Source of the DNA: Allocoprococcus comes
GTDB lineage: Bacteria > Bacillota > Clostridia > Lachnospirales > Lachnospiraceae
Reading direction: 5' to 3'
DNA: 64,000 nucleotides
NCBI RefSeq assembly: GCF_013300725.1
Contig: NZ_JAAIMM010000012.1
Coordinates: forward strand, 1-64,000
Positions 50,403 through 57,574 of this stretch are shown piece after piece (position 1 is the stretch's first letter; each line of letters opens with the position of its first letter). The notes below the pieces were generated by a model. That model saw nothing but the letters and a program-made list of their open reading frames with translations, was not told the DNA's origin and made no database searches. A program made the translations under genes and the position numbers.

Positions 50403-51310
50403 AGTTTTTCTCCCCGTTCGTTATAAATCCCTTCAATTTCTCCTACATGTTTCCCGGATTTCATCACAACATATCTGGCAAAAGACCTTTCCTTTACCAG
50501 ATTGCTGACCAGCGGCTTTTCGCGGATCTCATCCATACCGGAACCATGCACCGTCGTCAGCATGGTTGCCCCGCAGTGCATGGCGTACTCGATCGCCTCT
50601 ACATCCTTCGCTGTCCCGATCTCATCCGCCGCAATCACCTCCGGCGCCATGGACCGCACCAGCATCATCATTCCTTCTGCTTTCGGGCAGTTGTCCAGAA
50701 TATCCGTCCGCATCCCAAGCTGGTTCTGTGGCACGCCACGGTAGCATCCTCCAATCTCTGAACGTTCATCCACCACGCCCACATTTCTTCCTTCCACCCA
50801 GCGGTTTCCATCCGAAATCTGCCGCACCAGATCCCGCAAAAGCGTAGTCTTTCCCCCACCTGGCGGGGAAATGATCATGGTATGGCAAAGTCTTCCCTTT
50901 TCAAGGATCACAGGAAACAGCTTATTCGCACAGCCTGTGATCTCATGGCAGATTCGGATATTGATCGATGTAATATACTGAAAATTCCGGATCTGTCCCT
51001 TTTCCGGAATAATTTTCCCGGAAATTCCCACCCGATGCCCTCCTTCAATCGTCAGAAACCCCTGGCGCAGTTCATTTTCATATGCATACAGGGAATAATT
51101 GGATACATATTCCATCGTTTCACGCAGTTCTTCTTTTGTCACCCGATGGGTGAAAAGTTCTTCCTTTCCTTCCTTTTTCACTGCAAGCGGCTGTTCTTCC
51201 CGAAGCCGGATCTCCTGGATCTTCTCAAAATCCAGTCCATGATTCAGCAGGATCCCACGGATTTTCTCCGGAAGCACCGCCAGAATCTGATCTTTCTTTT
51301 CTCTTCTCAT
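50393..51310 (-). CDS. spoIIIAA: stage III sporulation protein AA, secretion-type ATPase
   Basis: SpoIIIAA is the cytosolic ATPase of the complex, related to type II/IV secretion motors. The protein has Walker A in IISPPGGGKTTLLRDLVRQI, the conserved GVVDERSEIGGCY and the Walker-B-like APEVIAADEIGT. The ATG at 51310 is chosen because AGAGAGG lies upstream; a GTG at 51317-51319 abuts that site. It is the first gene of spoIIIAA-AH and has a candidate mother-cell promoter at 51332-51360. Confidence 0.96.
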   Translation of the reverse strand: MRREKKDQILAVLPEKIRGILLNHGLDFEKIQEIRLREEQPLAVKKEGKEELFTHRVTKEELRETMEYVSNYSLYAYENELRQGFLTIEGGHRVGISGKIIPEKGQIRNFQYITSINIRICHEITGCANKLFPVILEKGRLCHTMIISPPGGGKTTLLRDLVRQISDGNRWVEGRNVGVVDERSEIGGCYRGVPQNQLGMRTDILDNCPKAEGMMMLVRSMAPEVIAADEIGTAKDVEAIEYAMHCGATMLTTVHGSGMDEIREKPLVSNLVKERSFARYVVMKSGKHVGEIEGIYNERGEKLCI

Positions 51311-51331
51311 CTTGTCCACCTCTCTTTAAAG

Positions 51332-51360
51332 AATGTATATGGAAAGCGGGAGAAAAATAG
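51332..51360 (-). promoter_or_regulatory. candidate sigma-E promoter of the spoIIIA operon
   Basis: TATACATT (51332-51339) matches seven of eight bases of the sigma-E -10 consensus. A TCTATTT-type -35 lies about 15 bases upstream and matches only in part. The transcript would begin about 15 bases before the ATG, just in front of the ribosome site. spoIIIA is sigma-E dependent in species studied. Confidence 0.4.
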
Positions 51361-51364
51361 AACT

Positions 51365-51396
51365 AAAAAAGGACTCTACCGATACTGGTAAAGTCC
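51365..51396 (-). terminator. terminator of pnp
   Basis: A stem with one mismatch (51371-51380 with 51387-51396) is followed by UUUUUU in the minus-strand RNA, 18 bases after the pnp stop codon. Confidence 0.88.
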
Positions 51397-51414
51397 TTCT
51401 GATTTTATAAAACT

Positions 51415-53502
51415 CTATTCTGCAACATCTTTGATGCTGAAGCTCAAACGTCCCATCTTGTCTTTTCCAAGGCAAACCACTTTGACGTGATCTCCGATAG
51501 AAAGAACATCTTCTACATGATCGATTCTCTGCTTAGCGATCTTGGAAATGTGTACCATTCCTTCTTTGCCCGGTGCAAATTCGATGAATGCGCCGAATTC
51601 TTTGATGCTTACAACATCACCTTCAAGAACCATTCCTGCCTCGAAGTCTGTTACGATGGTAGCGATCATCTTTCTTGCCTGTTCCATGCTGTCTGCATCT
51701 ACGCCACAGATAGATACACTTCCTTCGTCTGTGATATCAATCTTAACGCCTGTCTTTTCGATGATTGCGTTGATGGTCTTTCCTCTCTGACCTACAACTT
51801 CACCGATCTTAGCCGGATCAATGTTCATCTGGATGATCTTCGGTGCATACTTGCCAACCTGTGCTCTTGGCTCAGCGATTGTCTTAGCCATAACTTCATC
51901 CAGGATGTAAAGTCTTGCTTTTCTTGTACGCGCAATTGCTTCTTCGATGATCGGTCTTGTCAGTCCATGGATCTTGATATCCATCTGGATCGCTGTGATA
52001 CCTTTGTGTGTACCTGCTACCTTAAAGTCCATATCTCCGAAGAAATCTTCCAGTCCCTGGATATCTGTAAGTACCAGATAATCATCATCAGTAGCACCTG
52101 TTACCAGACCACATGAGATACCTGCAACTGCAGATTTGATCGGTACACCGGCTGCCATAAGTGACATAGAAGATGCACACACACTTGCCTGAGATGTAGA
52201 ACCGTTGGATTCAAATGTCTCAGATACAGTACGGATCGCATACGGGAATTCTTCCTCTGACGGAAGTACCGGTACGAGTGCTCTCTCTGCAAGTGCTCCG
52301 TGTCCGATCTCACGACGTCCCGGTCCTCTTGAAGGTCTTGTCTCACCTACAGAGTATGACGGGAAGTTGTAGTGGTGCATATATCTCTTGGATGTTTCTG
52401 CTTCATCAAGTCCATCTACTTTCTGTGCTTCAGAAAGTGGTGCCAGAGTTGTAATCGTACAGATCTGTGTCTGTCCACGAGTGAACATTGCAGAACCATG
52501 TACTCTCGGGATCAGGTCAACTTCTGCAGCCAGCGGACGGATCTGTTCGATCTCACGACCATCCGGACGTTTATGATCTTTCAGGATCATCTTGCGGACA
52601 ACTTTCTTCTGATACTGATATACAGCTTCACCAAGTTTGGCAAGCCATTCTTCATTGTCGGCAAAAGCTTCTTCCAGCTTTTCTGTGATCTTGCGGATGT
52701 TCTCTTCTCTTGTCTGCTTGTCATCTGTAAATACAGCAACTTCCATCTCTTCCGGAGTTACAACCTCCTGGATTGCTGCGAAAAGTTCTTCCGGTACAGC
52801 AAAGCTTACATAGTCATGTTTTGGTTTTCCGCATTCTGCAACGATCTGGTCGATGAATGCGATGACTTTCTGGTTCACTTCATGTGCTGCAAAAATAGCT
52901 TCGATCATCTTATCTTCCGGTACTTCATTTGCTCCTGCTTCGATCATGATAACCTTTTCTTTTGTAGAAGCAACTGTAAGTGCAAGATCTGATTTTTCTT
53001 TCTGCTCTGCGGTTGGGTTGAATACCAGTTCTCCGTCAACAAGTCCTACCTGGGTAGAAGCTGTCGGTCCGTCAAACGGGATATCCGAAATAGCGGTTGC
53101 GATTGCTGATCCAAGCATAGCAGTAAGCTCCGGTGAGCAGTCCTGTTCAACAGAAAGAACCAGGTTCTCCAAAGTTACATCATTTCTGTAATCTTTCGGG
53201 AAAAGCGGTCTCATCGGACGGTCGATCACACGGCAGGTAAGAACAGCATTTTCAGATGCTTTTCCTTCCCTCTTGTTGAATCCTCCCGGGATCTTTCCTA
53301 CTGCGTAAAGCTTTTCATTGTATTCAACACTGAGTGGGAAGAAATCAATTCCTTCTCTTGGTTTGTCGGATGCAGTTGCTGTCGAAAGTACAACTGTATC
53401 ACCATAATGCATAAGTACTGCGCCGTTCGCCTGTTTGGCAACTCTTCCAATATCTACGCGGAGTGTACGGCCTGCAAGTTCCATTTCAAACTTTTTGTAC
53501 AT
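51415..53502 (-). CDS. pnp: polyribonucleotide nucleotidyltransferase (PNPase)
   Basis: PNPase degrades RNA from the 3' end by phosphorolysis. The 695-residue protein has two RNase PH domains (the second with PRVHGSAMFTRGQTQICTITTL and SNGSTSQASVCASSMSLMAAGVPI), then a KH domain with IGEVVGQRGKTINAIIEKTGVKIDI and an S1 domain with DVVSIKEFGAFIEFAPGKEGMVHISKIAKQRI. The ATG at 53502 follows AGGAG and matches the family start MYKKFEMELAGRTL; a frame extending 38 residues upstream crosses the leader stem. It has its own promoter. Confidence 0.98.
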   Translation of the reverse strand: MYKKFEMELAGRTLRVDIGRVAKQANGAVLMHYGDTVVLSTATASDKPREGIDFFPLSVEYNEKLYAVGKIPGGFNKREGKASENAVLTCRVIDRPMRPLFPKDYRNDVTLENLVLSVEQDCSPELTAMLGSAIATAISDIPFDGPTASTQVGLVDGELVFNPTAEQKEKSDLALTVASTKEKVIMIEAGANEVPEDKMIEAIFAAHEVNQKVIAFIDQIVAECGKPKHDYVSFAVPEELFAAIQEVVTPEEMEVAVFTDDKQTREENIRKITEKLEEAFADNEEWLAKLGEAVYQYQKKVVRKMILKDHKRPDGREIEQIRPLAAEVDLIPRVHGSAMFTRGQTQICTITTLAPLSEAQKVDGLDEAETSKRYMHHYNFPSYSVGETRPSRGPGRREIGHGALAERALVPVLPSEEEFPYAIRTVSETFESNGSTSQASVCASSMSLMAAGVPIKSAVAGISCGLVTGATDDDYLVLTDIQGLEDFFGDMDFKVAGTHKGITAIQMDIKIHGLTRPIIEEAIARTRKARLYILDEVMAKTIAEPRAQVGKYAPKIIQMNIDPAKIGEVVGQRGKTINAIIEKTGVKIDITDEGSVSICGVDADSMEQARKMIATIVTDFEAGMVLEGDVVSIKEFGAFIEFAPGKEGMVHISKIAKQRIDHVEDVLSIGDHVKVVCLGKDKMGRLSFSIKDVAE

Positions 53503-53544
53503 AAATGTTCTCCTTCTTAATCTGTTTATCTGACGGGTAAAATC

Positions 53545-53598
53545 TCCGAAACTACTGAAAAATACACTTCTCAAAATATACTTTTCAGTGGTCTCGGA
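53545..53598 (-). promoter_or_regulatory. long double-stranded stem in the pnp leader
   Basis: Positions 53545-53561 pair with 53582-53598 in a 17-bp stem with one mismatch and one G-U. The stem ends about 43 bases before the start codon. In E. coli a similar leader stem is cut by RNase III and then used by PNPase to control its own mRNA. The same role here is inference. Confidence 0.6.
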
Positions 53599-53624
53599 CA
53601 CAATCTCTACCCACAATCTTTTGT

Positions 53625-53653
53625 ATTATATCATATCCTTACATCTCTTGCAA
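53625..53653 (-). promoter_or_regulatory. promoter of pnp
   Basis: TTGCAA (-35, 53648-53653) and TATAAT (-10, 53625-53630) are separated by 17 bases. The leader is about 115 bases and contains the long stem. Confidence 0.75.
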
Positions 53654-53774
53654 GATTCTATATAACTAACTTTAGAATGGGGCAAAACGCGGGTTACTGG
53701 TCACTCCCGTGTTAATCACTATGCTGATTGGCATGGAGGATGCACGTTGTACCGGTTCGGCTCATTGTTTGCGA

Positions 53775-53822
53775 AAACAAACAGGGAGCGAAGACATCCA
53801 TCCGATGCCTTTCGCTCCCTGT
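53775..53822 (-). terminator. terminator of rpsO
   Basis: A 12-bp stem (53781-53792 with 53811-53822) is followed by UUUGUUUU in the minus-strand RNA. A second small stem lies in its loop. It starts 12 bases after the rpsO stop. Past it, 53654-53770 holds a GC-rich stretch with another hairpin (53687-53693 with 53706-53712) that I cannot assign. Confidence 0.85.
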
Positions 53823-53833
53823 AAAAATATGTC

Positions 53834-54100
53834 TTACTTTCTTAAACCTAATCTTTCGATCAGTGAACGATATCTTTCAATGTCATTCTTCTTAAGGTAT
53901 GCAAGAAGTCCTCTTCTCTGTCCAACCATCTTAAGAAGTCCTCTTCTTGAGTGATGATCCTTCGGATTAGCTTTGAAGTGATCTGTAAGATCATTGATTC
54001 TAGCTGTCAGAAGAGCTACCTGTACTTCCGGAGATCCTGTATCTCCTTCTGTTCTTCCATATTCTTTGATAATCTGTTCTTTCATTTCTTTTGTGATCAT
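53834..54100 (-). CDS. rpsO: 30S ribosomal protein S15
   Basis: S15 binds the central domain of 16S rRNA early in 30S assembly. The 88-residue protein matches the family throughout, with [62 protein letters not shown] split between its helices. It lies just before pnp, as in most bacteria. It has its own strong promoter. Confidence 0.98.
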   Translation of the reverse strand: MITKEMKEQIIKEYGRTEGDTGSPEVQVALLTARINDLTDHFKANPKDHHSRRGLLKMVGQRRGLLAYLKKNDIERYRSLIERLGLRK

Positions 54101-54193
54101 TTGTCACTACCTCCTAAATATACTGTTAATTGCCTGATATTAAGCAGTGGTTGGAGAATCCATCTGCCGAACATCGGTTTTTCATACTTGCCT

Positions 54194-54222
54194 AGTGTAC
54201 CATATGCCCCGGATCCTGTCAA
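54194..54222 (-). promoter_or_regulatory. promoter of rpsO
   Basis: TTGACA (-35, 54217-54222) and TACACT (-10, 54194-54199) are separated by 17 bases. The tandem repeat at 54223-54269 directly abuts the -35 on its upstream side. The leader is about 88 bases. Confidence 0.85.
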
Positions 54223-54269
54223 GCAGGTTTTTCTGCATCTGGCAGGTTTTTCTGCATCTGGCAGGTTTT
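54223..54269 (-). repeat. 19-bp tandem repeat upstream of rpsO
   Basis: Two exact copies of a 19-base unit (54223-54241, 54242-54260) and a nine-base partial third copy (54261-54269). On the minus strand the unit reads CAGATGCAGAAAAACCTGC, so A-tracts recur every 19 bases directly upstream of the rpsO promoter. The rest of the 54101-54354 gap is leader and unassigned GC-rich sequence after ribF. Confidence 0.9.
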
Positions 54270-54354
54270 CATAGTTACTGTTCACAGTATCTGTGACCAG
54301 CAACGCAGGCCGCCTGTAAATGACCGCATTTCCTGAGCTTTTTCACCGGCTCTG

Positions 54355-55287
54355 TTATTTCTTATGATGATAACGGAAAAATTCTTTTGCGTAAGCAATA
54401 TCCTGATCAATCTGCGCCTTCATTGTTTCTACCGATTCAAACTTCTGCTCCGGTCTTTTAAAATGATAAAGCTGAATTTCTACGTCTTTTTCGTATGCAT
54501 TACCGCTATAATCAAAAAGATTGCTCTCGATCAGCATACGTTTATCACTTGATACCGTCGGTTTGAATCCAACATTTCCGATACCATTATACCAAATTCC
54601 GTCAATCTTCACGCTGTCCAGATAAACTCCGTTCGGTGGAAGGAGCTTATCTTTAGCCGGATGCACATTAAGAGTCGGAAATCCCAGTTTTCTGCCAAGC
54701 TGCTGTCCATACTCTACTTTCCCCCGTACAGTATATGCATATCCAAGCATATCATTCACCGCTTCCATGTTACCTTTGCGAAGTTCTTCACGAACATAGC
54801 TGCTGCTGATTTCCCTGTCTCCATACATCTCTTTTTCAATCACAAAAAGTTCATATCCATACACACCCGCATATTCTGCAAGCATTTTTGCATCGCCACG
54901 CTTGTCATGCCCAAAGTGGAAATCCGTTCCGATCACAATATACCGGGCATGAATTTTTTCAATCAGGATCTTCCTGATGAAATCCTCTGCCGACATACTT
55001 GTGACATCTTCGGAAAACGGGCATTCCAGCAGTACATCTACTTTCCCGTCCAGAAGACATCTGCGCTCCTCATTGGACATGATCCCTTCTCTTGATTTTC
55101 CAAGCTTTTCATAAAGCGGATTCATATCAAATGCAAACACAACAGAACGAACGCCTTTTTTCGCCTTCAGCTGACATACTTTTTTGATCAGCTTCTGATG
55201 TCCTCTGTGAACTCCATCAAATTTACCGAGTGTGATTGCTGCCTCTCTGGAATCCTGATAGGCTTCCAGACCTCTGATATAGTCCAT
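54355..55287 (-). CDS. ribF: bifunctional riboflavin kinase/FAD synthetase
   Basis: RibF converts riboflavin to FMN and then to FAD. The 310-residue protein has the FAD synthetase domain at the N-terminus with ITLGKFDGVHRGHQKLI (HxGH) and SSSYVREELRKGNMEAVN, and the riboflavin kinase domain at the C-terminus with LGFPTLNVHPAKDKLLPPNGVYL. It follows truB by 12 bases, which is the standard order. Confidence 0.97.
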   Translation of the reverse strand: MDYIRGLEAYQDSREAAITLGKFDGVHRGHQKLIKKVCQLKAKKGVRSVVFAFDMNPLYEKLGKSREGIMSNEERRCLLDGKVDVLLECPFSEDVTSMSAEDFIRKILIEKIHARYIVIGTDFHFGHDKRGDAKMLAEYAGVYGYELFVIEKEMYGDREISSSYVREELRKGNMEAVNDMLGYAYTVRGKVEYGQQLGRKLGFPTLNVHPAKDKLLPPNGVYLDSVKIDGIWYNGIGNVGFKPTVSSDKRMLIESNLFDYSGNAYEKDVEIQLYHFKRPEQKFESVETMKAQIDQDIAYAKEFFRYHHKK

Positions 55288-55299
55288 GTTCTTTCCTCT

Positions 55300-56229
55300 T
55301 TAATTACTTTTTTCATTTCCATCAAAAAACATTTTAACAATCTTGAAGAGATCGTCTTTCCTGCAGTAACAGTAAATCGCAATAAACTGATGGGATTCAT
55401 CGTACACACGGACTCTCTCTTCGTTCTCATACTCCTTTAATGCTGTTTCCTGTGAAATCTCTCTTCTTCTGAAACTATTCCCGTTCCGTACTGCCGCAGC
55501 CGTTTTCGGTGGCAGTACGACCTTTGCATACGCCGGAAACATTTCATCTATCGCGATGATCTTCTCCTCCAGAATCCCTTCTTTCTGAAGCTGTTCGATT
55601 TCACCGAGCCGGATACTGTCTTGAAGTTCAAACCGCTCTACACGTGTTCTCAAAAGCTCTTTCATGCATCCGCCACAGCCAAGCTTCTGACCGATATCAT
55701 GACACAGCGTACGGATATACGTTCCCTTTGAACAGGTCACTTCCAGTTTTACCTCCGGAAGACTGATCTCCAGGATCCGGATCTCATGAATCGTGATTCT
55801 CCGTGCTTTCCGCTCTACTTCTTTGCCCTCTCTGGCAAGCTCATAAAGCTTTTTCCCGTTAACTTTGAGTGCCGAATACATCGGCGGAATCTGATCGTAT
55901 TCCCCCTCAAAGCTGCGGATCACATTTTCCACTTTTTCATTGGTCAGATCTTCTGTACTGTGCTTTTCCAGAACCTGACCGGAAGTATCCTGTGTATCCG
56001 TCACCTGACCAAGAAGAAGAACCGCCTGATAGGTTTTATCTTTATCTGTCAGCAGGTCACAAAGCTTTGTTGCTTTTCCAAAGCAGACCGGAAGTACTCC
56101 TTCGGCATCCGGATCAAGGGTTCCGGTATGCCCGATCTTTTTCTGCTTTACGATCCCGCGCAGCTTTGCAACCACATCATGGGACGTATAACCTTTTTCT
56201 TTATATACATTCAGTACGCCATGTATCAT
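55300..56229 (-). CDS. truB: tRNA pseudouridine-55 synthase
   Basis: TruB makes pseudouridine 55 in the T-loop of tRNA. The 309-residue protein has the catalytic aspartate in KKIGHTGTLDPDAEGVLPVCFGKATKL and the family stretch GEYDQIPPMYSALKVNGKKLYELAREG. A C-terminal PUA-like region follows (about 240-309). Its start overlaps the stop of nrnA by four bases (ATGA). Confidence 0.97.
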   Translation of the reverse strand: MIHGVLNVYKEKGYTSHDVVAKLRGIVKQKKIGHTGTLDPDAEGVLPVCFGKATKLCDLLTDKDKTYQAVLLLGQVTDTQDTSGQVLEKHSTEDLTNEKVENVIRSFEGEYDQIPPMYSALKVNGKKLYELAREGKEVERKARRITIHEIRILEISLPEVKLEVTCSKGTYIRTLCHDIGQKLGCGGCMKELLRTRVERFELQDSIRLGEIEQLQKEGILEEKIIAIDEMFPAYAKVVLPPKTAAAVRNGNSFRRREISQETALKEYENEERVRVYDESHQFIAIYCYCRKDDLFKIVKMFFDGNEKSN

Positions 56230-57188
56230 TCCGCTTCGCTCCCACTGTTAAACTGAAGTTCCAGTCTTCTTGCCAGATTGTTGATGATATCATGCGGTGT
56301 GGCAGTCATGGAGAATCCGGCTGCCCTTGCGTGTCCGCCGCCGCCAAAATAGCTTGCAACTACACTTACATCTATCTTTTCACTGGATCGCAGACTTACC
56401 TTAAAGGTTCCATGTTCAAGCTCATACATAAAAATTGCAACATCGATATCTTTTGTGAGTTTCAGCTGGCTTACGATTCCATCCAGATGTTTCGCTTTTA
56501 CCTGGTAGAAATCCATCTCTTCTTTTGTGACGTAAGATACAATACATCTTCCGTCCATAAAAAGAAAGCTTTCCAGCAATGCTCGCCCCAGAACCTGGTT
56601 CTGTGCATAGGTCTTTTCATCAAAAGTCTCTGTAATGATCTTTGTAAAATCAATCCCTTTTTCCATCAGTGATGCTGCCGCGCGCATGGTCGACGGATGG
56701 GTACAGGAATAACGGAACACACCGGTATCATGCACCATTCCCGTGTAAAGGCACTCGGCAGTCTCCACAGACATCTTCCCATAATCCAGCAGATCGTAGA
56801 TCAGCTCACTTGTCGAGCTTGCATCCGGCATGATATAGTTCTGGTCTGCAAAACTCTGGTTGCTCACATGATGATCTACGCAGAATCTTACTGCCGCTTT
56901 TTTGAAAAGAACTGCTGAAAATCCAAGTCTTCCTATATCCCCGCAATCCAGTGCGATAAACAGATCATAGGTTTTTTCTTCCGTCACTTCATGCCGGATC
57001 TTATCTGTATTTTTCATGAACTTCAGTGTATTCGGAAGCTCTTCCAGATAAACATCAATCTCTTTTTCAGGAAAATTCTCTCTGACATAGTTATACAATC
57101 CCATGCAGGAACCTGCGCAGTCCCCGTCCGGGCGGACATGTCCGCCCAGTGCGATCGTCCCGGCTTTTGAAATTGCATCTAATAACAT
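56226..57188 (-). CDS. nrnA: DHH family phosphoesterase (NrnA-type nanoRNase/pAp phosphatase)
   Basis: NrnA degrades short oligoribonucleotides and 3'-phosphoadenosine 5'-phosphate. The protein has the DHH motifs LGGHVRPDGDCAGSCMGLYNY, LDCGDIGRLGF and VDHHVSNQSFAD, and the DHHA1 motif GGGGHARAAGFSM at the C-terminus. The ATG at 57188 has GAGG at nine bases; an upstream ATG at 57197 abuts it. The gene begins one base after the rbfA stop codon. Confidence 0.93.
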   Translation of the reverse strand: MLLDAISKAGTIALGGHVRPDGDCAGSCMGLYNYVRENFPEKEIDVYLEELPNTLKFMKNTDKIRHEVTEEKTYDLFIALDCGDIGRLGFSAVLFKKAAVRFCVDHHVSNQSFADQNYIMPDASSTSELIYDLLDYGKMSVETAECLYTGMVHDTGVFRYSCTHPSTMRAAASLMEKGIDFTKIITETFDEKTYAQNQVLGRALLESFLFMDGRCIVSYVTKEEMDFYQVKAKHLDGIVSQLKLTKDIDVAIFMYELEHGTFKVSLRSSEKIDVSVVASYFGGGGHARAAGFSMTATPHDIINNLARRLELQFNSGSEAE

Positions 57189-57189
57189 A

Positions 57190-57561
57190 CTAATCATCCT
57201 CTTCCCGTAAATCTCTGGTTACATCATCAATTTTCTTTGACATCCGGACACCATATTCAATGGACTGATCCAGTACGAACTTGATCTCCGGTGTGTTACG
57301 CATATTCAGTGTATGAGCAAGTTCGCGGCGGATATAGCCTTCTGCGCTCTGTAATCCCTTCAGGGTATCAGCCTGGGCTTTTTCATCGCCCAGGACACTG
57401 ATATATGCTTTGCAGGTTTTAAGATCCGGAGCAACCTCTACCGCTACAACCGAAGTCATCGGTGCAACACGCGGATCCTTGATTCCTCCGCGCAGAATAG
57501 TACTCAGTTCACGCTGTACCTCTGCGTTTACTCTTGTATTCTTAATGCTGTTTTTTCTCAT
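57190..57561 (-). CDS. rbfA: 30S ribosome-binding factor A
   Basis: RbfA acts in late 16S rRNA maturation and cold adaptation. The 123-residue KH-fold protein has VNAEVQRELSTILRGGIKDPRVAPMTSVVAVEVAPDLKTCKAYISVLG and the C-terminal IRRELAHTLNMRNTPEIKFVLD, both diagnostic. It follows infB by 13 bases. Confidence 0.96.
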   Translation of the reverse strand: MRKNSIKNTRVNAEVQRELSTILRGGIKDPRVAPMTSVVAVEVAPDLKTCKAYISVLGDEKAQADTLKGLQSAEGYIRRELAHTLNMRNTPEIKFVLDQSIEYGVRMSKKIDDVTRDLREEDD

Positions 57562-57574
57562 TTTCTACCCTTCT

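Noticed and set aside
53503-53616. 38-residue N-terminal extension of PNPase
   Set aside because: It lies across the leader stem; the start at 53502 matches the family and has a good ribosome site.
53775-53822. Possible small RNA or mobile-element end after rpsO
   Set aside because: Position, stem and U-rich tail fit an ordinary rpsO terminator.
54223-54269. Tandem repeat considered as a CRISPR fragment
   Set aside because: The units are directly adjacent with no spacers, so this is a simple tandem repeat.
54097-54303. 68-codon frame upstream of rpsO
   Set aside because: It runs through the promoter and the tandem repeat, has no ribosome site, and overlaps the start of rpsO.
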